Shown here one piece after another: positions 55,573 to 64,000 of a DNA stretch of 64,000 nt. The notes below the pieces were generated by a model. The model saw only the letters and a program-made list of their open reading frames with translations. It did not search any database and was not told the origin of the DNA. Origin of the DNA: Bryum argenteum (lineage: Eukaryota; Streptophyta; Bryopsida; Bryales; Bryaceae); the NCBI GenBank assembly GCA_037043015.1, contig CM073322.1:9683601-9747600 (forward strand). The letters are read 5' to 3'. The stretch's first letter is position 1, and the number at the start of each line of letters is the position of its first letter. The position numbers and the translations under genes are program-made.

Positions 55573-56373
55573 TTGAACAATGAGGGCAAGAACGGGAGAA
55601 TAAGATTCGGTTCAACAGTAGCCAACGGTAGCGGCAAATCGATCGAGGCAGATGAGCATTCTCGTGCGAGCACTGAGCATCGGAGAATCCGCCCAACCAC
55701 AGCAACTAGGCGCAGCTTCGTGTTGCGGCCACGAAACAACTACGCTTGTATAGTAGTAAATTTTCAACACGGCATGTTGGATCTTCGTCGAAAGAAGATT
55801 GCGCGCGGGGAGATGAAGGTCACAACAAGAGCAAAGCTAAGAACCTTTGATCCTCCACCAAAACAACCACCAATCCATAATTCTTTTGTCCTGCTACCTA
55901 GAGAGATTACCACACCGGTGCGAGTTAGGGTGCTTATTCAAGAAGACATTGATTCAATAGGAGAGAATTGGGTGATAAAATCTGCAATAGACAGTTTTGT
56001 TTGTAATGAGAGTGGAAGTCTTATGTATGTTGTGGAAGTAAACCAAAATATCATAAAAGTGCCATTTGGATATATTGAGACACTTTATTCTCATGCAATA
56101 TGCCTAAAATAATAAGATTCTGAAGAATTCATCCAAGACAACTCGGAGGTCTCTGTAAGTGAGTGTGAGAGCAATGAAGATGCAAGGGAGATCCAGACTT
56201 TGCTTGACAACGAGAACTTCGCGGAAAGATTGAAGACTGACCTCATATTAGAATCTCAAAGGCCTTTTGTTGATGCAAATAAAGCAACTGAGAGACGAAC
56301 AACACAACCTAAACAAAGTATAATAGGCAATGAGCCAATGAGGTTGATATCAACAAGGAGCAAGAACACGTAA
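55573..56373 (+). pseudogene. Broken ORF of unknown family, 266 codons with two consecutive stops
   Basis: The frame from 55573 runs 179 codons, meets TAA TAA (56110-56115), then continues in the same frame with coding-like sequence (DSEEFIQDNSEVSVSECESNEDA...) to TAA at 56371. The first part is basic (RRIRPTTATRRSFVLRPRNN) and then reads ITTPVRVRVLIQEDIDSIGENWVIKSAI; the second is acidic. I do not recognise a domain. Consistent reading frame on both sides of the stops suggests a former protein, perhaps part of a transposon, now decayed. It directly borders the minisatellite. Confidence 0.45.
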
Positions 56374-56389
56374 ACATTGAGAAAGGGCT

Positions 56390-58260
56390 TGAGCGAGGAC
56401 GGGCGGCTGAGGTCAATTGGGAGATATGAGCATAAGAAAGTCAAGGGGAGTGGATGACATGACAAGCCTGACCGCATCGAGCGGGGATGGAATATAAGAA
56501 AGGATGACATGACCTACCTAACCGCATCGAGTGCATCGAGTGGCGACAATCAAGATGATCAGCTTGATCGCATTGAGCGGGGAGAGGACATAAAAAAGGA
56601 CATAAAAAAGGATGACGTGACGAGCCTGACCGCATCAAGTGAGGACGGGACATAAGAAAGTCAAGGGCCGAGCGAGGACGGGACATAAGAAAATCAAGGG
56701 CCGTGAATGACGTGACCAGCCTAACCCCATCGAGTGCCGAGCGGGGACAGGAAACAAGAATCCATTGACTTTGACACACAAAAGTCAAGGGTAGTGGATG
56801 ACGTGAGGCCAACTGACTCTAACATTCTTAGAAGAGCAGGCCAGGTAGACAACGCTGAGGCTACAAGTGCCGCATCGAGGGGGATGGAACATAAGAAAGG
56901 ATGACGTGACTAGCTTGAGCGCATCGAGCGCATCGAGCGGGGACGACCAACCTGACCACATCGAGCGGGGACGACCAGCCTGACCACATACATCAAGCGG
57001 GGATGGGACATAAGAAAGAATGACGTGACTAGCTTGACCGCATCGAGCAGGGATGGGTCATAAGAAAGTCAAGGGCAGAGTAGGGATGGGACATAAGAAA
57101 GGATGATGAGACCAGCCTGACCGCATCCTGACCGCATCGAGCGGAAATGGGACATAAAAAAGGATGACCGCATCGAGCGGGGATGGAATATAAGAAAGTC
57201 AAGGGTAATGAATGAGGTGACCAACTTGACCGCATCAGGCCCATCGAGCGGGAACGACCAACGTGACCGCATCCAGCGGAGTGGGGATGGAACGGTGGGG
57301 ATGGGACACGCGCGCATTGAGCGGGAACGACCAATCTGAGCGCATCAAGCGGAGCGGCGATGGGACGGCGGAGATGGGACGGTGGAGAGCATCAAGTGGG
57401 AATGGGATGGGGATAGAACGGCGGGGATGGGACGCAGGGACGACCAACCTGGAGATGGGACGGTAGGTGGCATCGAGCGGGGATGGAATGAGACAACCAG
57501 CGTGACCGCATCGAGCGCAGATGGGACATGGCCGCATCGAACAGATGGAACATGACCTCATCGAGTGCGGATGGGACATGACCGTATCGAGCGGATGCGA
57601 CATGACTGCACAATGGGATGGGACATGACCGCATCGAGCAGAGCGGGGATGAGACAATCAGCCTAACCGCATCGAGCAGAGCGGGGATGAGACAATCAGC
57701 CTAACGGCATCGAGCACAGATGGGACATGTACACATCGAGTAGATGGGACATGACCGGATGGAACATGACCGCATCGAGCGGAGCGGGGATGGAACGACC
57801 CACGGGTGGGACATGACCGCATTGAGCGGATGGGACCTGACTGCATGGAACATGACCTCAACCGGATGGAACATGACTGCAGCGAGCGGATGGGACATGA
57901 CCTGAGACATTAGACATGACCAAATCGAACGTGACCTCATCGAGCGGATGGGACATGACCGCATCAAGCGGAGCGGGAATGGAACAACCAGCCTGACCGC
58001 AGATGGAATATAGAACGACCAACCTGACCGCAGAGAATGGGGATGGATCACTTGGAGCGGATGGGAGCGACCAGCCTGACCGCTCTCATGTCCCATAAGA
58101 AGGGATGACGTGACCAGCCTGACCATAAGAAAGAATGACGAGCGGAGATGCGGTCATGTTCCATAAGAAAGGATGACATGACCAGCCTTGTGGTCATGTT
58201 CTATAAGAAAGGATGACGAGACCAACGTGACCAGCCTGACCGCATCGAGGGAGGACGGGA
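56390..58260. repeat. GC-rich degenerate minisatellite, about 1.9 kb
   Basis: Dozens of variants of CCGCATCGAGCGG, GGGGATGGGACATAAGAAAG and GATGACGTGACCAGCCTGAC are arranged in changing order with spacings of roughly 25-60 bp. The core CCGCATCGAGCGG is nearly palindromic around TCGA. A segment of about 135 bp (56738-56873; GACTTTGACACACAAAAGTC..CAACTGACTCTAACA) recurs at the far end (58249-58379). Open frames on both strands are by-products of the repeat. Confidence 0.9.
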
Positions 58261-58379
58261 AACACGAATCCATTGTCTTTGACACACGAAAGTCAAGGGC
58301 AATGGATGAGGTGAGGTCAACTGACTCTAACAATCTTCGAAGAGCAGTCCACATAAACAACGCTCAGGCTACAAGTGTT

Positions 58380-61300
58380 GGCACAACAATTAGACATCCA
58401 ACTTTATTGGGCATCAACCACAATTATGTGCTAATATTAATATTACAGGGGAGGACACTATATCTCGAGACGAGGCCCATACCATAAACAAGTTGGGTCA
58501 TTTGACATCAAACCAGCAAGTTGAGCACTTCTACAACGATTCAGTTTCGAGCCAAAGCACTTCCCACAGCGCAAGTATTAGAGGCGGATTTGGACGTGGG
58601 GCCCTTGGACATTGAAGGGCTAGGAGCTTGGCAAATTGGGACATCGGTACCTCCTTCAAACATTATTATAATGATATATTTTGAAGTCAACACCGTGCCA
58701 AGTATGTGCACAACAAGGTGAGGTTCACAAGTCCCAACGCCCTCTCTACCTCTATAAAGAAGTAATACTGTTGATAGATTTGTTTTACAAATTTTTCACA
58801 ATTTTGACATTGAGGAAGATTTGCAATGAAACTGACCGGTATGCCGCCCCAAGTGACCCTGCCATGAGATCTACAAGGGGCCCAAGTAATTGGTGAAGGC
58901 TAAAAATCCCCGAACTAGAGAATGGTTGGGTATTATTATGTTGATGAGTTTAAAGTTTTACCTCATAGAAGGGCTTTTTGGATGAGGGAGGATGTGGATT
59001 TTATCATTGTAGAATAACGGCTAGTACAATGAGTAAAAGAAGATTTGAGCCAATTAGCCATTGTCTACATGTGGTGGATAACTCGGGGGCGCTCACTGAT
59101 AGAAATACCTTGAGCTTGACAGATTAGCCAAATTCAGGTAGTTATTAGAGGATATTAGAAATTGTTGTATGTCCAATTGGAATTAAGGACAATTCCTAAT
59201 TGTGGATCAGTTGATGATTTGCTACAAGGGAACTTACGACCACGGCATGAAACAATACATGCCAAATAAGCCCGTCAAGTTTGGTTTCAAGGTTTGGGCC
59301 GCGACCGACTCCAACTCACATTACCTTTAGAAATTTCAAGTTTACACATGAGCAAATTTGAACAATCATGCAATCAAACAATCAAGCAATGCACTTTCCC
59401 AAGATTTCATATGATTGGCAAGATACAAGAGTTTTTCTTTAATTCATGGGCCGCACAGATTAGGCCGAGGGAGCGCTCACGAAGGGCTCATAGGCCTACC
59501 GTGAGCCCTCTCCGCTCATAACGGAGTAGAACGTTGCTAGCCCTAGGGTTCATCAGCCAAGTCGAGCAGTAGGCAACCCTAACTTGCTCAAACACCACAA
59601 AAATAAAAAGTGACTTACCATTTGTCACTACCCCTTTACTACGACTTACCCACACCTCCATGACCCACCTTCCCTTACTTTTTCCACTATTTATTTCCCT
59701 CTAGCCTTTTACTTTCTCTCTCTTCTTCCACATCCCATTATATATCCCCTTTTTCACTAAAAAAAAAAAAACTAATATTTTAATATTCTTTTTGCTTTGA
59801 TTTCAATCATGTGTCAATCAAGTAACAATTTTGCCATTCTTCCTAGTCATTGTCCAATTTCAAAACTCATCAATCAAAACACATAATTCAATAACCACTT
59901 GGATTTTTTATTTCAATTTTATAATTATCAATCTCACCCTCTCAATTTTTTAATGTCATAATTCATTTAGAAGTGAAATTCAAATTTTAAGGCATGTAAA
60001 ATTACTCATATTGAACATTTTCACTTATATATCTTAATTTTTTCAAAGTAGTAACTTAGTGTAAGGGAATTTACCACTTTGAAAAATCAATAGAATTATT
60101 CCTATTAGTGTCCTTTTCTAATTCACCATATAACACTTGATTTTAGCCAAGTATATTAAATCTCAAATACTAATACTATTAAATGTATAATTTCTATATA
60201 TTTCAAATTTTGAGTCTCAAAATTTCATTAGAAAATAATAATTATTGTTTTGATGAATTTAGCGGTTTTGATCTAATCCAAGGAATAAAGTGTGTATTAC
60301 TGTACCAGAGAATGGTTTCAAAAGAGTTAGAGAACCCTCATTTTTTATCACATCTAAGTTTAATAAATAAAAGATGTAAAAATATGAATTACAAATCAAA
60401 TACTTACTTGTCATTTGGTTTTATGCCTTTAATTTATCTATTAATCGTTTTCAATCCAATTTTGTTTTCAAAACTCACAAATCAGATTCAAATTAACTTG
60501 AGGTCAATGGTAGAGTAACTTCAAAACTAGTGTTTTGATAAAGTGGTAATGGAATACACTTTGAAAAATTATAATGACTTTGATGACAGATGAATTGATG
60601 TAGAAGTATATTAGTTTTTTATGCCATGGTTGATGGTTATAAATTATCTCAGTTTTTACTTAAGTTTCATACAATCACTTTAGTCTAGGTTGATACCATT
60701 TTACCTTATGCGAATTATAGGCAATGAGGAAAAGAAATAAAACATAGAGAATTCAACATGGGGCTACGATTACAATGTAAGGGCTAGAGTTCAAAGGGTG
60801 ACATTACATTTTTCGGACTCAAATTACATGCCTCTGTAAGGAGGAGTGGCATCCTGCTCATCGGAGCACGAATCCGGTGGCTGGAGTGGCAGTCCAGCCG
60901 CAAACAACGTCAGTTGTTGTCAGCATCCATTAGTAGCTGTTGGTGAGTTGTTGGCGGCATCCATTAATAGTTGGCGGGGTTGAGTGATTGTAGACGCCCC
61001 CATGCTCATGTGCACGGTCCATCAGTGACTAGCATGCCATCCGGCTTTGCCACGCCCATACATTATTCTCTCCTCTTTCTACTTTCTATCTTAGAAATGG
61101 ATTTTGTTTATAATTATGTTAATCATCTGATATTCAATTGAGTTGACTAACTTCTTCTTTATCTACTTTAAAAGTTGTTTGATTCTTTATCTTTTATATA
61201 AAATTTTAGATATAGTTATCCCATTTTCTGGCTCTTTACAAAAGTAATTCATTATGTAATATCTATTATTATTGAGATCGTTAATGCTTGAAAATCCTAT

Positions 61301-62289
61301 AACTTTCAATGCACATGTTGGAATTGCAATCCAATCAATATGCACTTCTAATACCTTTTGTGCCACAATGTGACTCGTGGTCCTTGAGGTCCCGTTGCAA
61401 ACACAAACAAAATAAAACAAACACACTATTGAGATCCATCTATACTTTTGAAATGTTAATACAAATTGTTGTAATGATAATGCAAACATACACTTGTTTC
61501 AAATCAATGAACCACATATATCATATATCCATGTGATTATAGGATATCCAATCTGAGATATATACAATAAAATGTGCAATTTTACACATAGATGGTTACA
61601 CCAAGATACAATGCCATCTACTTTTATGAGATGCACATGTTTATTTATTATCATTGTTATAAACCTTGGTTACAATATTATAGAGAATATTATATGTTTG
61701 TGTCGCAAATCTTCTATGTATGTGCATCAAATTTGCACTTTTAACATTCATGGATAAACATATATTAGTAAAAAAAGAAAAATGAATAAATGAGTAAATA
61801 AATAAATAAATAAATAACGAAGTATCTACAATATCAAGCATAATTACATATTTGAGTTCTGAAGAATATTCCTTAGTATGGAATTTTTTTATTTTAACAA
61901 ATTTAATTATGAATAATATTATGTCTTAGTTTTAATAGCTTTTTCTAAGGCTTCTCATTCAAAGAATCTCTAAACCAAACTTTTCCTCACCACCAATAAA
62001 ATTGTTGAATTCATCAATTCACTATGAGCTAGTAAAGAAGCATATGGGAAAAAAAAATCCACCTCTTCACCAATAACATCATCGAATACCCTTTACCTCT
62101 CAACCAACTTGCAAAGTCCCAACCACCACCGATTAAATGGGACATGATCTTACAACAAAACGCAAGCAAATGTCACCCATTCAAATCATTTCAAAATGCA
62201 ATGTGGTTCTCTAAAGTCCATTCTCTTTTTTACATGAACTTATTCTATGTCAAGCTTTTGATGATTTGAGGAGAACGAAAGAAGATAGT
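58380..62289. other. AT-rich spacer with a small GC-rich island
   Basis: Open frames at 58521-58721, 59294-59521 and 60183-60518 have no motif. Bases 60840-61060 are GC-rich (GGCATCC, GTTGTTGGCGGCATCC repeated) without a readable protein. An (AAAT)n run lies at 61794-61818. No gene recognised. Confidence 0.35.
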
Positions 62290-62992
62290 GACCCTTCGAA
62301 CAAGGCGAAGTCCTACAATAACTTTAGGGAGATGACGTGGGCAAGTGATGGCGTTGCGCTTCAAAATCTACAACTATTTGAGGGACTACGTGGGCTATTC
62401 TCACCATGTGATGGCGTTGCCCTTTGCAACTTATCAAGGAGAGCGACACGAGATTCTTAGATTCTTAATTCTACTAAATTGATTACTCTAATCTCATCTT
62501 TAAAGCCAAAAAATATTCTAACCTTGGAACCAAAAACACTCCTTCCTTCATTCACCTGGATCTAAAGAGACCCTGGCCAATTGGCCACGTCACATTTTTT
62601 TCTCCCCAAATGCATTTTGACTGAAATGATGAAACCGTTCAAACAAAGCGAATTCCTACAATAATTTTAGGGAGACAACGTGGGCAAGTGATGGCGTCGT
62701 GCTTCAAAATCTACAATTATTTGAGAGACTACGTAGGCGATTCTCACCGTGTGATAAGGTTGCACTTTAGATTTTATCAAGGATAGCGTCACCAGATTAA
62801 ATAAAATAATTTTTTTAGATTCTTAGACCTAGTAAGTTGATTTCTCTAAACTCATTTTTGAAGCCAAAAAATACCTAACCCTCCCAAAAACCATTCCTTC
62901 ATTTCCTTTACCTAGATCTAAAGAGACCCTAGCCAATAGGCCATGTTACACCTTTTTTTCCTCCTAGATGCTTTTTTACTGAAATGATGAAA
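62290..62992. repeat. Tandem duplication, two units of about 350 bp
   Basis: Unit 1 (about 62290-62636) and unit 2 (about 62637-62992) share, in order, CAAGTGATGGCGT, TTCAAAATCTACAA, AAGCCAAAAAATA, GATCTAAAGAGACCCT and ACTGAAATGATGAAACC. Divergence is perhaps 15-20 percent by eye. No protein. Confidence 0.85.
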
Positions 62993-64000
62993 CCAGTTTG
63001 TGCAGCAACATGCCCAAATGGGGCAGGGGGAGGGATGAAAACAATATTCAAGGGGGGTCAAAGTAAAATTATTACTTTTTTGAAAAAGCTGCCCGAACTC
63101 CAGGGGCAGAGACCATAAAGTGGAGGCTTGGGCGGTTGGGTCTTTAGACTGTGAAAAAATCTATGCCCTGGAATATTACAATTGCCGGTAAGACTTGTAT
63201 TTAAAAAACATTCATATGTACGTGGTTAACTTATATGGGTGTACTCATAAAATTGATACATAGCAAAACACTATAAGTTGAAAAACAAGGTGCCAAGAAC
63301 AAAATCTCACCCATCACTCTTGTATCGGAAATGTGTGACTAATTTCTCGTTTTGGCACAAATGTCATGATATACAGTTTATTGCTGTAAGATAACCATTT
63401 AAGTCATGGTATACAAGTTATACATATAAATTCTCTTCTACTCATATGCATTGACTAATAAGCTTCTTATTACTAAGGCTAAACTTTTTACAACATTCTT
63501 AATCCAAGAACACCTTCAATCAACAAATTGTTGACACTGTAAGCCATCCAAATGGCTCACGTATTAGTTATTGAATATCTAGATACAAAATACATTTCAT
63601 TATAGTAGTTTGTGTGGTTCCTATAAACTAAATGCATTAAATTGAAATATACAGAAATAGGCTCGAAAGTTATTATAATGATTATGAAAAGCATTGAGTA
63701 TGGCAATTTAGTGACAATTTCATGATTGTATGTTGGGAAGGATAACTAAATTATTGGAATTGAAGAATATTAGATGTTAGGTAGTATTAGAGTTCGAGGT
63801 AGATAGGTAATTGAGAAAGCAACAAGGTAAGAAGGAATGTGAGAGAGGACAATTCCTCTCTCATGTTTCTCCCTCTCCTCTCATCTTTTCTTTGGTGTCA
63901 TATTTCTTTTTTTCTCTCTCATTTTCTTTCCACTTGGTCTCTCACTTCTTGGCTAGGGTTTGCTAGTTTTTTGCTTCTCTTGTTTTGGATGTGTGTGTGT
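62993..64000. other. AT-rich spacer to window end
   Basis: No gene recognised. The last 150 bp are pyrimidine-rich (CTCTCTCATG, TTTCTTTTTTTCTCTC) and end in (GT)n, which could be a promoter or simple sequence. Confidence 0.35.

Noticed and set aside
56441..58126. Large minus-strand frames (84-144 aa) rich in Ser, Pro, Arg and Cys over the minisatellite
   Set aside because: They follow the repeat units, change frame with them and occur in several frames at once; by-products of GC-rich repeats.
1..64000. rRNA, tRNA genes or viral insertions
   Set aside because: No canonical tRNA cloverleaf, rRNA block, reverse transcriptase (YxDD) or capsid motif was noticed. The B-box-like words belong to SINEs. 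A tRNAscan or profile search could still find a missed tRNA.

Overview
The window is nuclear DNA of a land plant. Evidence: multi-exon genes with short GT-AG introns (mostly about 70-250 bp); plant-type gene families (LEA_4, trihelix/SANT-like, plant NMNAT, SKP1/F-box, DHHC S-acyltransferase with the plant 'CWGC...FKCGYCGA' N-terminus); a perfect Stowaway MITE with the CTCCCTCTGTCCCA terminus; tRNA-derived SINEs; and short runs of the plant telomere unit TTTAGGG. GC-balanced exons sit in long AT-rich repeat-filled spacers. Short introns and low gene density could fit a bryophyte, lycophyte or similar seed-free plant, but the species cannot be fixed from sequence alone.

Layout. 1-5 kb: repeats only (54-bp minisatellite, foldback element, TTAA-bounded element). 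5.3-6.6 kb: ABRE-driven LEA gene, plus strand. 6.6-15 kb: repeats (Stowaway, TTAA elements, SINE, a pogo-like element with a TTAA element nested inside). 16.1-19.8 kb: a trihelix/SANT-like exon directly followed, in compatible phase, by a complete NMN adenylyltransferase (NAD synthesis); the two may be one fused gene. 20-25 kb: repeats. 25.2-28.2 kb, minus strand: a short SKP1-like gene beside an F-box/LRR gene, both SCF ubiquitin-ligase component families. 32.3-32.6 kb: a 57-aa two-exon microprotein resembling the complex III assembly factor UQCC6/BRAWNIN. 30.9-43 kb: SINEs, CACTA-like foldbacks, TTAA elements and a polyadenylated retrocopy. 44.3-46.2 kb: a five-exon USP-like domain protein. 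48.7-50.2 kb: two TTAA elements sharing one TTAA. 50.7-53.2 kb: a DHHC protein S-acyltransferase. 54-64 kb: a TTAA MITE, a broken ORF, a 1.9-kb GC-rich minisatellite and a 355-bp tandem duplication.

The genes do not form an operon-like system. The points of most interest are (1) the possible trihelix-NMNAT fusion, (2) the plant UQCC6-like microprotein, (3) the SKP1-like/F-box pair, and (4) a large family of TIR elements that start CCCCTAAA and are flanked by TTAA on both sides, the target-site signature of piggyBac-type transposition, which I understand to be unusual in land plants. All exon models come from reading splice signals and reading frames by eye; no search or transcript evidence was available.
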